A stretch of DNA of 64,000 nt from Austropuccinia psidii. Its lineage: Eukaryota > Basidiomycota > Pucciniomycetes > Pucciniales > Sphaerophragmiaceae. Where the stretch lies: NCBI GenBank assembly GCA_023105745.1, contig JALGQZ010000001.1, forward strand, positions 65,800,937 to 65,864,936. Direction: 5' to 3'. Both the position numbers and the translations under genes were made by a program. Below, piece after piece: positions 12,969 to 25,431 of this stretch. The first letter of the stretch is position 1; each line of letters opens with the position of its first letter. The notes beneath the pieces were generated by a model that ran no database searches, was not told the origin of the DNA, and saw only the letters and a list, made by a program, of their open reading frames with translations.

Positions 12969-12986
12969 TGGGGGCCCAGCCATGAT
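12969..12986 (+). other. Primer binding site of RE2
   Basis: TGGGGGCCCAGCCATGAT lies two bases after the 5' LTR. It starts TGG, the complement of a tRNA CCA end, and differs at only a few positions from the sites of RE5 (37257) and RE4 (22045-22060). The reverse strand has a C where the conserved T-arm C61 would fall. Confidence 0.7.
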
Positions 12987-13202
12987 ACTTTACCTGTGAC
13001 ATATTTTTTACTCTTTTTAAATCCTTTTTCTTATATTGAAAAATTTAAAAAATCCATAAAAATACTTATAAATCAAAAAAATACATTAAAAATAAAAACT
13101 TTTTTATATTATAAGTGAGGCTTTATTTTTTTCATTTCTCTTTGGAAAAATATTTTTTTACTTAATTAGTTGCTTTCTTCATTAATTTTAGTGTCTCACA
13201 GC
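12987..13202 (+). other. RE2 untranslated leader
   Basis: AT-rich sequence between the primer binding site and the first ATG of the element. I see no coding signal. Confidence 0.5.
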
Positions 13203-13844
13203 ATGGCAAGACCAGAAAATATTGAAACTGCATCAACAGTTACTAGTATTATTCCTTCCATTACTGCAAATTCTGACTATAATAGCACAGTTATTATAAC
13301 TCAGAACAACCAACAAGAGCCAATTTCTTCTTAATTAATTAAATTGTACATAATCAATGCCCTTCAGAAGGTAAAGAATTTGCCCAATAGTGAGTTTTTT
13401 TGACATAAAATTACTATTATTAAGATTTTTTATTGTAAATATGCCTTAAACCAGATCAGGAGCCAGCTATAACCCCTCAAGCAGCTCCCAAAAAAGTCAT
13501 AGACATGATTATGGCAGAAGCCAATCAGTTACAGAACAACAAGGGTCAGTAAAAGAATCCCAAACTAATAGATTATTAAATTATGAAGCTGATTATACTG
13601 TTTTACCTTCAAATAGAGCTGACACTGCCACAAGAAGCCTAAGTGAACATTTGCAAATCTAGCCAGAAATATTACAACAATGCATTGAAGCGCAAAGAGT
13701 GCCAGAACCTTGCAGATCTGTGGAAAAACTGCATTAATTCTTACCTGACTGTGAGGAAAATTCCAGGCCATCACAACACTTGCAAGTTACTCAATAGATG
13801 GCATCCATTGATGGAAAAGAAAAACATAATGCACTTAGCAGCAG
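13203..13844 (+). pseudogene. RE2/RE3 gag, 5' piece (interrupted by RE4)
   Basis: An ATG at 13203 opens a 43-codon frame (MARPENIETAS...) ended by TAA at 13332-13334. Further on, the frame starting 13643 reads CQNLADLWKNCINSYLTVRK and NRWHPLMEKK. This matches in spacing the second-frame Gag segment of RE5 at 38222-38400 (LPQIHQGVMNSWHILKKFLK, NGWNPL), so it is the N-terminal Gag region. RE4 cuts it at 13845 and Gag resumes at 23502. Frames change between pieces, so the copy is dead. Gag forms the virus-like particle in LTR elements. Confidence 0.65.
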
Positions 13845-15275
13845 TGTCAGGCTGAGTCTATGATAAAGGTGTATAATAGTACTTACAAGCTTTAACTATC
13901 ACTGTGACATGGTGAAAATAGTTTAGAAAGAGTTTTATTTATGATAATAAAAGGCTGTAATGATGATGAAAGGGCTTTACTATTGTATAATAGTGGTGGT
14001 GAGTGCTGCTGAAAGCCATGGGTGCAGTCTTACCAGTTGGTTTACTATAATAAGACCTACAATACTTAAGTTTCAAGTATAACCTGGTTATTTTTCAAGA
14101 GTATAGCTGTTTTGACAGTTGTACTATGTATTAATTCAAGATAAGGATGAGGAAACCTTTTCTGTTTGTGAAAAGGCCCTTTTTTATCCTAAAATGGGGT
14201 CAAATGGCTTTTAGACCTTTCTACGTAGATTAAGTGAAGTTTTTTCACTCCCAAGTACTGGCTTGTGGTTTTTACAAAGCCTGAATAGCTGGTATTGGGA
14301 GCAGATGTGGTTTTGAAACCATATCTGGGAAGCTTTAACCAATACAGGGTGAAAACTTTCATCTGTGGAGCACATAGCCTGATTCTGACATGTATTACAT
14401 GTAGAATTCTGTACAGAATCTATATGGGACCCCAGTTTTTAAGGAAATATGAGGTATTAAAGTATGGACAGGCTTTTTCATCTGTTTGACACCTCATAAT
14501 CATGGTTATGGGATATTGTCCCACTATAAGGCTGTATTAGCCAAACTGTGGGATTTTGACCTTTACACAGCCATACCTTTTTCATTTTTTGATATATCAA
14601 CCTCAGACTTGGTTCAGTTTGTATCCCTGGATGGGTTCTACACAATGATAACTCATTTGGTATGGTTATCATCAAATATGGCAAAGTTATGCCATGTACA
14701 AGTTTTCTTATACACATTTATGATTTGTCCAAAACCTTTATGGAGCTTGTTTTCTCCATATCTTTTGTTCTAGATGGGATATGGGCAAATGGATGGCACC
14801 ATCATATATCCCTGATTGTGCGGTTTCCAAAAGAACCGCACTTTAGGTATCTCAGACTAAAGCTGTAGAAGTTACATGAGAGGTGACTATTTTAATCACC
14901 CTTATTTGACTTTATTTTGGTGATAGCTTCTGTAATTCTGGTGCTAGCTCAGTTTGGCTAGTACCATTGGATAGCCCTGCCCTAGAGCTTCATTTTGAAT
15001 GCCCATTTGATGGGGTTAAGCCTCTTCCTCTGTATTTCAGATGAGAGGTGAAAATTAAGGTTTATGCTCAGCAACAGCTTTGAGCAGGAACAACTTTGTC
15101 ATTCTCTGTCCTATGATGATGGGACTTATATATTTGGGAAGGGCTGAGCTTCCTCTTTCTTTTTTTTGAGAATATTTGGCTCAGCTCCATGTTTTGGTGG
15201 TATCTTGGCTATACCATTGATTTATGGTGTTTGGCTTGTCATGCTTGTACTCTGGTTTTGAGTCACACTCTGACA
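13845..15275 (-). repeat. Family-2 3' LTR of RE4
   Basis: Read on the plus strand it runs TGTCAGGCTGAGTC to ACTCTGACA; 1,431 bp. It pairs with 22064-23501 over its whole length with scattered substitutions. It carries many of the short inverted repeats found in every family-2 LTR, for example ATGGGATA/GTCCCAC-type arms near 14508 and GTGCTAGC/GCTAGTAC near 14940. Confidence 0.92.
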
Positions 15276-15290
15276 TACCCTCCCTTTAAA
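15276..15290 (-). other. RE4 polypurine tract
   Basis: On the minus strand this reads TTTAAAGGGAGGGTA and abuts the first base of the 3' LTR, the usual site for priming plus-strand DNA synthesis. Confidence 0.7.
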
Positions 15291-18200
15291 AAAGGCTCAT
15301 CACTGGTGTGACTTTTCAGTCCTCCTAGAGGCTCTGAATCTCCTTAAATGAAGGTTCTGATCTGGTATGGCATCTTCTGACAACCACTTGTCTTTGTCAG
15401 CTGTCTGGTTCTTGAATCTGACTAAGTACTATCTTTGATCCTTACCATTAAGTCTTATCTTCATGGCCTTGATGATTTTCTTCACAGGTCCAGGGGAATC
15501 CCCCACCTCCGCTATTTCTGGTGGGGTGGGGTTCTTCTTCCTGGAGGGGAATTTGTTCTCCTCTGTCTGGAAGTATGGCTTGACAAAACCCACTGGAAAG
15601 ACTGGGTGTTTCCTGGAAAATTCCTGTGTGAGTTTGACTTCCACTGCATTTTTCCCTATCAATTTAATGATAGTGAATGGCCCTACAAATGAGTCTCTCA
15701 TCTTCTCAGGTCCTTTGAGATTATTAAAGTTCAGTGTAGACACTAATACTTGGTCCCCTTCCATAAAGTCAGGTTCCATGTGTGATTTGTTCCACCTATG
15801 CTTATTTTATTCCTTTTCCTCAGCTATTAATATGGCAGCTGTGTCACGCCCTCTTCCACATTTCATGGAAATCTTTGGCTGTGGGGTGGATGGTCAGAAG
15901 GTTTTCCTTCAAGTGATCCACAGGCAATAGGGGATTCCACCCTTTCTCTACCAGTGCAGGTGTTTTTCCTGTGGTAGAGTGCTGACGTGTATTATAAGCC
16001 AGCTGGACCTCTGGTAGAAGGGTGTATCCTTCAGGGTCCTTTTATTCCATGCCATAGGCACAGAATCTTCTAAGGATGTTCTCCACTGTCTGGATCATCA
16101 TTTCAGCTAGTCCATCTGTTTGTGAATGGTAATCTGTGGAAAATTAAAGCTTGGTGCCAAGCATTTCATACAAATTTTTCCAAAAAGCAGCTGTTAACTT
16201 TGGGTCCTTATCCCTAATAATGTTTTTGGGACTCCACAGGTAGATATTATGTTATTTTAAAATAACAGAGCAGTATCCATGGCTGTGTCCTCCTTGTGAC
16301 ATGGTAGGCACCTCATACTCTTGCTGAACCTATCAGCTATGATCAAGCAGTAATTGAAGTTCTCTTTGCCTCCTGGGACAAGTCCTGTGACCCAGTCCAT
16401 GTTTATGGTTTCCCATGGGTGTTTGGGTTCTTCTATATGTTGAAGTAACCCATACTTATTCCCATGTTTCCTATTTGCCTTCTGGCATCTCTCACAAGTG
16501 TTGATGTATTAACTCAACTTCTGCTCCCATTTGGGCCACCAAGCTGTGCTTGCTACCCTTTTCTTGGTCCTTTCTTCACTCATGGCTCCCATATAGGGGA
16601 GGTCATGGCATTCTTTTAGGATCAAGGATATGGGGTGTCTGTCTAATATTGTGAGTGCACTAGTGTGCTTCTCTCTATGGTACATCAGGCCATATATAAG
16701 GAAATATTTGTTGTCCTTATATTCCCTCAACCAGGGTTCCTCTAACTGAGATTCCAGTTCTGGACTCCTGTACGTTTGTTGAAGGAGTTGCAAAAATATG
16801 CCACACTGTTTGTGTTTGGAATATGTCTTCATTGCTGCATTGAAGAATTCATTATGCAGTTCTGAGGAGCTTATTCCCAATACAGGAGTTTTTGTTCCTT
16901 TTTAATCAGTGTTTCCACTGTCTAGGGTACCACCTTCTGGTGCCCATTTCAAAAATTTGAAGTTTTTCCTCCTATCAATTTCCATGAAATTGATAGGGAT
17001 CTTGGTTGCGACTTCACGGTCATAAGCTGGATTGCTTTTGACATTATCCAGTGGCCATCTGCATTGGTATTACTTTTACCTTTTTTGTATATGATGGTCA
17101 TGTTACCTCTATACTCTCGGATGGCTATTTGCCTCCTCAACATGTGCCTATTGGTAGTCCTCATGTTTAGTAAATACTTCAAGGCTCTGCAGTCTGTGTA
17201 GACTTCAAAGACTTCACCCTCCAAATAATAATGGAATTTCTCCACATCCCAGACTAAGCATAGTCATTCAGTCTGGGTTGCCCCATACCTTGCTTCTGAA
17301 TCTTTCAGTTGCCTAGAGATGAAACATATTACTCCCTCTCTTGGTTCACCATCTACAATTTGTCTCTGGTGAAGGGCTTCTCCCAAGCCTTCGCTACATG
17401 CCGCATCTATGTATAACTTGAATGGTAGTTCAAATTCAGGAAATATGAGTACAGGTGCATTTGTGAGTTCATGTTTGATCCTCTCATATGCATCCCTTCT
17501 TTCCTTGGCAATTTCAAAAACTACATCTTTTGAACATGATATGTATAAGCTACTAGTTATGTGGGCAAAGTATTTGATTTGGTTTCTATAGTAGCTAGAA
17601 AGCCCAAGGAAAGATTTCATCTCTTTGATGTTTCTTGGTACTTTCTTTTGAAGTATGGCTGCTACTTTGTTCTGGGCAATTCCCAGACTAAGACCTGAGA
17701 CTTTATGTCCTAGAGCTAGTAGCTCATGTTGGCCAAAATTGCACTTTTCAGTGAGATTTTCAGGTTGATGGGTATGCATTTACTTAACACTTTCTCTATG
17801 TATTGAATATGTTCTTCCCATGTCTCTGAGTATATAATAATGTCATCAATATATAAAGTCATCCAGCCTTCCAATATTTCTTCTTGAAAGATTGTGTCCA
17901 TCATCCTTTGGAAGTGGGCTGGTGCATTTTTTATGCCAAATAGCATCCTGGTATACTCATATATGCCCATATGGCATATGATTCTGAGTATTTTCATGGA
18001 GTCTGTTTTAACTCCATTCTGGTGGAAGCCTCTCATACAATCCATTTTGGTTATGTATTTGGCTTTTGCCAGTTTGTCTAAGCCATGAGGTATTCTGGGT
18101 ATAGGTTACCTGGCAGATTTGGTGTAGTTATTCAGAGCTCTGAAATCTCCACACAGCCTAGACTTGCCATCATGCCACCTGATCAGGACAGGAGTGGTAA

Positions 18201-18850
18201 TTTCCACTATTTGATTATGTCCAATCTTTCTGATGAAATCCATGTCCAGCAGTTCATTGATATGTTTTTCAATTCCCTTCCTGGTTTCCAGACTTGCCTG
18301 ATACGGAGGTCTCCTGAGGATGGGTGGATAAGGTCTTTCAACATCCAGATATAGTTCTATATCATCACCTCTAATTTTTCCTAGGGGTTCTTCACCAATG
18401 GAAAATGCTGGCCTGTTCTTTCTCAGCATCTTCAGTAAGCTTATTTTCTTTTTACTGGTGAGGGTAGTGCTAAATTTGCCCTTTCTGAATTCATTCAATA
18501 GTTCTTCCAGGGGATCCTGGGCAGATATTTGGTATATATCAATTAAAAATTTCTTTTCCTTGTTAGTACCAATGGTAATGCACACTTTTTTGCTATTGTA
18601 AATGTCAATAGCCATACATCCTCTGGTAATCTGTCCCCAGTAAGAACCCTTGGATGTCAGCATCATCAAGCACTACAAGCTCTGGGTTGAGTCTTATATT
18701 ACCCTTCCTATGGGATATAATTATTTCTTTGATAATTGTCTCAATGGAAGGAATTTTGCCTCAAGCACTTTTGAAGTTGTTTTCCCCAATTTGGAAAGTG
18801 GTTTTACAGATAATTTCTGGCACTGTGCAGAAGTGGCCCCACTGTCAATG
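15291..18850 (-). pseudogene. RE4 pol: protease, RT, RNase H, integrase, chromodomain-like tail
   Basis: Read on the minus strand. Protease LIIDSGAT has DSGA at 18835-18846. RT runs from about 18500 (RPYPPILRRPPYQ, then KSRLCGDFRALN) to YIDDI at 17842-17853, with a frame change near 18060-18110. RNase H lies at 17264-17500 (LYIDAA) and 16949-17245 ([14 protein letters not shown]). Integrase has the zinc finger at 16509-16700, NMDWVTGL near 16395, RDKDP near 16210 and TDGLAE near 16105. The tail 15429-15779 reads [15 protein letters not shown] through to NGKDQ and a degraded chromodomain-like end. Segments lie in three frames with several stops, so no product could be made. Catalytic residues are largely kept, so decay is mainly by indels. 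Confidence 0.9.
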
Positions 18851-18884
18851 ATCAATGGGTGTTGAGAATTGTCAATGCAAACAG

Positions 18885-21444
18885 TCACTTTTGTGGCTGT
18901 CTCATGTATATATGCCATTCCTTTGGTTGGTGTGGCCAGGAGTGTTTGTGCATCCTGTGTATGTTTGCACAAGTTTTTATTGGCAGTGTCTTGTGGAATG
19001 CCTGCTTCCAACTGTATTTCCTGGATTTCTGGTGGGGTTTCTCTTGGTATTCCACTAGAAATTCTTCTCTTGGTTCTTGCTCTTCATCTGAGTGTTCTCT
19101 GATGGCATCTTCCATAGATTCTGATTCATAATCCTCTGTTTGGGATTCCTCCTCTGGGACTTTCTCAATGTCATAGACTTTTTTCCTTTCCTTTGTACAG
19201 TTTTTGGCATAGTGGTCTGTTGAACCACAATTGTGACAAGAATTTTTCTTCTTTGTCACTTCTGCCACCCTTTCCCTGGGTTTGTCTTTAAACTCCACCC
19301 TGAAAGGTTGTTTCTCTTTGAAACCACTGCTTTTATATGGGGTGTATTTCCCTATATTAGTTCTTTCCCTTACATGTTGTAAGGTAATTGCAATGTCATC
19401 TAGAGTTCAATTTTGGTTGCATCTGCATTTTACTGCATGCTCTAGTTCTCCTGGCATTTGTGTCAGCAGTTTGTGATTCCTCATCTGAATTTTCATTTGA
19501 GGATCAATGGGTTTAAGTCTTTTAGACTTTCTAAGACACCATTCATATGGATCTTTGTCCACTGAATACCTGTCATTTTCAAATGACATGGTCTTTTGCC
19601 ATACCCAAGTACCATTGCTTTACTTTTTGATGATTTGACTCTTCCGCCATGGCCAGCTTTTTCTGCCATGGAATTATTTCATTTCTGTGTACCATATACT
19701 AGCATGTCCTTTTATTTCTGTATTAAGTCTAGAAGTGATCCAGTAGTCTGGTATGCTTGATAAATCAATGAAGAGTTGATCAATATGATCTATGAGTTCC
19801 ATATGATCATATTCTCCTGTTCCAGAGAGTTTGGGCCAGCTTTAGGCCTCAGGAATCTGCTTCAAGGCTTCCTTCTCTGAATAAGACATATTACCTCCAT
19901 CCTGGTATCTTGATGGAGATCTTGTCTTATTCATTAGCATGGCATTGGGCTTTATGTCATCTTGCTGATATGTATTATCTATAACCTGGCCTTTTGGTTG
20001 GGGATTCAAGTTATGGTAGACATTAAACAGTTTTTTTATGTTTTGATCCAGACAATCCCTGTTCCTTTTGCCGTGGTTTTGTTCTTCAAAGACTATATTC
20101 AGTCCTTTGTTGGTCTCTTCAGAGGCTTTGCTCAATTGAACATGTCCTCCTTGAAGTTTTTTAAAAATTTTGTCCATGTAGGCTGTTGATTTTTTCAACC
20201 TCTCATGGCTTGATTCAAGTTCTGAAAACTGCTTTTAAGTTTTCTCACCATATTGGGAGGTTTGTAACCATAGTGCATCACTGTTTAGGTTACTCTCAGG
20301 TGTGAAAGCATCATGTCCAATCTGAGTGGGGGTAATATTTCTATTAAGGGGACTACTGATTCTAGAGTTATGTACAGCCACTTCTGGCTCTTGTTCACTT
20401 CTTTCACCAAATCCAACAGCTTCTGGATCATTAGGTCGGACTCTCTCTTCCTTTGGTTGAAGTGGGTCTTGTTTTAGCCCTTGTATCCTTGTCTTCTCCT
20501 GGAGACTTCCTGGGATTGTGAATAATGGTGACTTTTGGCCACTGATCTATTGGTTTCTGAATGGTATGAAGCCACTGGAGAGCTGCTTTGGGCTGCTCCT
20601 TGTGAGCCTGAAGGAATCTGAGTATTCCCTGTCTAGGTCACCCATTCTTCTATAGCTTGGATAGTGGCTTGATTCTACCTTATCCTATTTTCCCTCACCT
20701 CCAGGAGTCTGAACTGCCTGGTGGAATTACAACCTTTGGCTCTTACCATCAGTCCTTTGAATCCTATCTCTTTGAGACAAATCTTCTGGCAACTTGCTCC
20801 AATTTCTGCCCATGGGATGCCAAGTTAAAACTCTTGTTGTCCATGCTCCATTGAAATAACTCTTTGAGGAGTTGGTGGAGGTGAAGAACTTGATCCATAT
20901 CTTTTTAGTCCTCTGGTTTGAGGTTACTGTTTAAATGGAAAGTGAATGGCAGAGTGGGTATGATTCCCCTCAGTGTCTTGCCATCCACCACTGTGTCCAA
21001 GGTGTCCTCTTCCAGGTCTTCCCATTCTGGACATGTCTTCTCTTTTCTCAGGCTGGTTCCTTTGGAAGCCAAGGTCTCTGAGGTGTACAGGTGACATATC
21101 AGTGCTTGCAAGCAGTCAAAAGCTTTATGTTCTTAGGTTATTTATCTTTGACTGTGCCTTTTACAAATTTGTTGTCTGCTTCTTTTGGAAATTTTTCTTT
21201 AGCGGTTACAACTGGGTTAATTATGGGCATCTTCCTGTCCAATTTGTTAAGGTTGGTTTACCTTGTATTGAATCAGAGCTTCATGGTTTCCTATTCCTCT
21301 GGGCGGCAATGAATGTCCACTTTTTTGCTGTTATGAGGCCTTCACTGTGTGTTTTTTGTTTTCCCTTTCTGCCCTCTGGTTCTAAAGGTGGAACTGGTAT
21401 GTTGGCCTGTGACTGGGCTTCCAGTTGGATGTAGTCATCTTCCA
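18885..21444 (-). pseudogene. RE4 gag with CCHC zinc knuckle
   Basis: Minus-strand Gag pieces. At its start (21444 downwards) EDDYIQLEAQSQANIPVPPL is an acidic, proline-rich segment right after a T-rich splice-acceptor-like TTTATTTCAG. A helical middle follows at 19842-20198 (YMDKIFKKLQGGHVQLSKAS), then a Gag core with GTGEYDHMEL near 19800 and PGELEHAVKCRC near 19430. The knuckle CHNCGSTDHYAKNC is at 19197-19238, followed by an acidic tail (EEESQTEDYESESMED). Several stops interrupt the first half. The knuckle binds element RNA in this family. The protease frame overlaps the 3' end of gag in another frame. Confidence 0.85.
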
Positions 21445-21447
21445 CTG

Positions 21448-22044
21448 AAATAAAACAGAAAAAAGAGGGCTTAATGTCAGTTAATACTTCTTAATATGCT
21501 GTTTCAACATCTAAGAATGGCATATGGGCTTATATATTTCTATATTATACCCTTTTATAATGACAGTGTAATTGAACTAACAATTACACGTCAGAAGTAT
21601 AGCTTACAGATATCTGGTACACTGTTTGTATACCAATATCTCACATATTAACTTGTAATAAGCAATTATAATCTGAAAAATGTGGTATGTAAGAGGGTAA
21701 TTGAATTAACAATACACCTAACCACGCCTCAACTGTTGGTTTTAAAGTAAGAGATGCCTCTGTTTAATCAAAAAAAGGACTTTATTAGTGGCTTAAGTGT
21801 TTTTATATGTAAAGCACACCAGAAATAAGGGATGTTGTGGTGATGAAACTATAATCAGCCACCCAACAATATAATTAACAAAACATAAAAGATAGTGGTA
21901 TGTAACATATACCACTCAAAAAATATATATAAGATATGTTTTATATATTTTTTAAGAAATAACGCCTAAAAAGATGAAACAATATGTCAGAATATAAGAA
22001 AATAAGTGAAAAACTCACTTTTAAGGTCCAAAAAAGTCAAAAAA
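21448..22044 (-). other. RE4 leader between primer binding site and gag
   Basis: AT-rich, no coding signal on either strand. It ends (minus strand) in TTTATTTCAG, a plausible 3' splice site directly before the acidic Gag segment; RE5 has a similar arrangement. Confidence 0.5.
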
Positions 22045-22060
22045 CATGGCCAGGCCCCCA
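22045..22060 (-). other. Primer binding site of RE4
   Basis: On the minus strand TGGGGGCCTGGCCATG, three bases after the family-2 5' LTR. It is almost the same as the site following family-1 LTRs, so both families appear to use the same tRNA primer. Confidence 0.75.
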
Positions 22061-22063
22061 AAA

Positions 22064-23501
22064 TGTCGGGCTGAGTCTATCATAAAGGTGTATAATAGTG
22101 CTTAAAAGCTTTAACTATGACTGTAAAACAGTGAAAATAGTTTAGAAAGAGTTTTATTTATGATAATAAAATGTTGTAATGATGATAAAAGGCCTTTACT
22201 GTTGTATAATAGTGGTGGTGAGCACTGCTGAAAGCCCTGGGTGCAGTCTTACCAGTTGGGTTACCATAATAAAAGCTACAATAATTAAGTTTCAAGTATA
22301 ACCTGGTTATTTTCCAAGATTATAACTGTTTTTGACAGTTGTACTATGTAGGAATTCAAGATCAGGATGAGGAAACCTTTTCTGGCTGTGAAAAGGCCCT
22401 GTTTCATCCTAAAATGGGGTGAAAAGGCTTCTAGACCTTTCTACATAGAGGAAGTGAAGATTTTTCACTCCCAAGTACTGGCTTGTGGCTTTTACAAAGC
22501 CTGCATAGCCTGTATTGGGCCCAGATGTGGTTTTGAAACCATATCTGGGCAGTTTTCACCAATACCAGGTGAAAATCTTTATCTGGGGACCACATAGCCT
22601 GATTCTGACGTGTATTAAACGTAGAATGCTGTACAGAGCCTATATGGGACCCCAGTATTGAATGAACTATGAGGTATTAAAGTATGGACATGCCTATTTT
22701 TCTGTTTGACACCTCATAATCGTGGTTATGGGGTATTATCCCACTATAAGGCTGTATTGGCCAAACTGTGGAATTTGTATCTTTAAACAGCAATACCTTT
22801 GTCAGTTTTTGAGATATCAACCTCAAAATTGATTCAGTTTTAATCCCTGAATGTGCTCTACACAATGGTACCTCATTTGGTATGATTATCATTAAATATG
22901 GCAGATTTATTCCATGTACAAGCTTTCTTATACACATTTATGATTTGTCCAAAAGCTGTACGGAGCTTGTTTGCTCCATATCCTTTGTTCTGGATGAGAT
23001 ATGGGGAAATGGACTGAACCATCAGATATTCCTGATTGTTCTGTTTCCAAAAAGACTTCACTTTAGGTATCTCACACCAAAACTGTAGAAGCTAGATGAG
23101 AGGTGAATATTTTAATCACCCTTATTTGACCTTATTTTGGTCATAACTTCTGCAATTCTGGTGCTAGCTCATTTTGGCAAGTACAATTTAATAGCCCTGA
23201 CTTAAAGCTTCATTTTTAATACCCATTTGATGGTGTTAAGCGTCTTCCTCTGTATTTCAGATGAGAGGAGAAAATGAAGGTTTATTCTCAGCAATACCTT
23301 TGAGCAGGAATAACTTTGTCATTCTTTGCCCTATGATTACGGGACTTGTATTTTTGGAAAGTAGTGAGTTTCCTCTTTCTTTTGATACCTTTTTGGTTGA
23401 TTTAGCTCAGCTCCATGTTTTTTTGGTATCTTGGCTATACCATTGATTTATAGTATTTGGCTTTTCATGCTTGTTCTCTGGTTTTGAGTCACAGGCTGAC
23501 A
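22064..23501 (-). repeat. Family-2 5' LTR of RE4
   Basis: On the plus strand TGTCGGGCTGAGTC to CAGGCTGACA; 1,438 bp. It is the partner of 13845-15275. Its right flank ACCAG begins the resumed Gag sequence of the host element. Confidence 0.92.
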
Positions 23502-25430
23502 ACCAGAATGGAGGAAAAACAACCCTCCACCACCCAAGCAAGTTCCAAAATCAGCCCCAGTATCCAGTGGATGCAATTTCAACATGAAAAAGAGGCCACA
23601 AGCTCACAACAAGGGCAAAGGCAAAGCACCAGCTACAAAACCTTACAGCAAGGGCTGCAGAATACCACAAATTCAGCAGGATGTCATGGAAAATGTATTA
23701 AAGATGGGCAGAACAATGATGGAATTACAGAAAAAGGAGGAAGATGGACTAAAATATCAGAAATGATATCTGATATTCTGCATGGCATTCTAAATTTGTA
23801 CATAGCTACAAATGATGTGAAAAGTAAGATTTCTGATAAAAATTCATCAATTTTTAACAATCTTAAAACAAATAACTTGAGTCTGAGACAAGTAAATGAG
23901 ACACTTATGTGTTTTGAAAACATTTTTTAAGAACAATTAAAACTTCTAATAATTACAATTCATTTGAAATAAGTTAAATGAACAATTTGCCATTATTAAA
24001 TAATTAACAGACAAATATTCTAAATTCAATACTGATGACATGATTGAAAAAAGAATAAAACAAGCCATAAATATTATCAAAGAAGATAATAAGACAGTCC
24101 TGTATGATATTGCAAATTCACTTACTGAAGTAAAGACATATACAATTGCCTTGAAAAAGTGTTTTGACACCTCACAACAAGGAGTATGAAAATTAACAAT
24201 GAAGTTGAATCAAGCCATATCTGTTAATACTAGACAGACAGAATTATGGTAAGAACTGACACATAAGGAAGATATGTATAAAATTGAATCAATAAATTTA
24301 ATACAAAGCTTCCAACATGAGCTTAGAAATTCTCAAAGGTGTAGCAAGAGTAAAATGAATGATACTGAAAGATTACTGCACACCTTACCAAGAATGTCTA
24401 TACCTCTGAATTAAAAGGATTGTACAAGAATTCTCAACCCACAAGTATTGGATGTAGAAAATTCACAATTAAAGAACAAATTTTCCACCTCTTTCCATAA
24501 CTTGAACCCATCAATGGGCCAAGCACTTGTGAAACAAGTACCAAAGCTCAAGGAATGGCCTCACCTCAGTGGGGAAGGAGAATATGACCATATGGAATTC
24601 ATCAGGGGTATTTACATGATTGAAGAAGATTTTGAATTACCAGAAAGATTGGTTACAGCCAGATTTAACACCTTGTTTACCAGATAAGCCCACAGATGGT
24701 ATATCAAATTAAGACACACACATGGACACCAAAGTTGGACTTGGTGGAAAACCCAAATCATTAACAAATGGGCCAATGATGCTTGGATATTTAGCTTGTA
24801 AACAGCCTTTGATTATTCCAAAATTAATGCTGACAAAAATAGAGCTTTACCATGGGTTTTTCAACAGAAATACAGATTAACAGCATTATATCCTGACATG
24901 TCAGAATTTATGATTCACAGAAAAATCCTATGAAAATGTGGATGTGATTTGGAGCATGCTGTTCAAAGAAAGACTACTGAACAATCTTCAGCAGAAGATA
25001 TTATGAGTATATTGGAAGAAGTAACCACCAGAACCAGAATTGGTTCCAGTACTGTGAATCTCAAAACAAGGTTTAATACATCTTGGAAAGATTCTATGGA
25101 CAACAATCCCAAATAAAATTCTAATAAAATGATTCATAAATCTACAAATATAATCAGGAAATGCCATATTTTCCAGAGCACCACACATTTAGCTAATTCA
25201 TGTCCAAGAAAGGGGAAAGTCAATTAAATTGACATTTAAAAGGAACCTGATGTTGAAAGAGATGGTGAGGTAATTGAGGCAAATTCAGATGATAAATCAT
25301 CAATATTTTCTGAATCTTCAAGAGATATAGAAAATATCAATTCCACTTTTGAAATGATCGAATCTTATTCCCACTTGCCACAATTAAGAAATGGTCAACT
25401 TGATTTGTCAAAGATTCAAGATGCACAATG
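23502..25430 (+). pseudogene. RE2/RE3 gag, 3' piece
   Basis: Gag resumes after RE4. At 23584-23766 one frame reads KPYSKGCRIPQIQQDVMENV and KMGRTMMELQKKEE, then TGA; the -1 frame is open from before the junction to 23930 (GCHGKC, GQNNDG). RE5 shows the same two open frames. A lysine- and asparagine-rich helical part follows with stops. The core at 24448-24687 contains GEGEYDHMEFI, ended by TAA-like decay at 24685. Beyond lie WWKTQIINKWANDAW, YPDMSEFMIHRKIL and CGCDLEHAV with stops. The knuckle near 25164-25205 is damaged (CHIF...THLANSC), having lost one cysteine. The copy is non-functional. Confidence 0.85.
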
Positions 25431-25431
25431 A

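Larger units (their letters stand above)
13845..23501 (-). mobile_element. RE4: antisense Ty3/gypsy element of LTR family 2, nested in gag
   Basis: A 9.66-kb insertion with paired family-2 LTRs (13845-15275 and 22064-23501) and gag-pol on the minus strand. Flanks are AGCAG on the left and ACCAG on the right, one mismatch from a 5-bp target duplication. Both flanking sequences are Gag of the host element. On the minus strand the order is LTR, primer binding site, gag with CCHC knuckle, protease, RT, RNase H, integrase, chromodomain-like tail, purine tract, LTR. Protease DSGA, RT YIDD and the three integrase acids are still readable, but frames shift at least three times. Confidence 0.92.

Noticed and set aside
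20973..21434. 153-codon plus-strand open frame, cysteine-rich
   Set aside because: It is the antisense of RE4 gag, with no family resemblance or context of its own. The same applies to plus-strand frames at 15463-15930 and 18085-18354.
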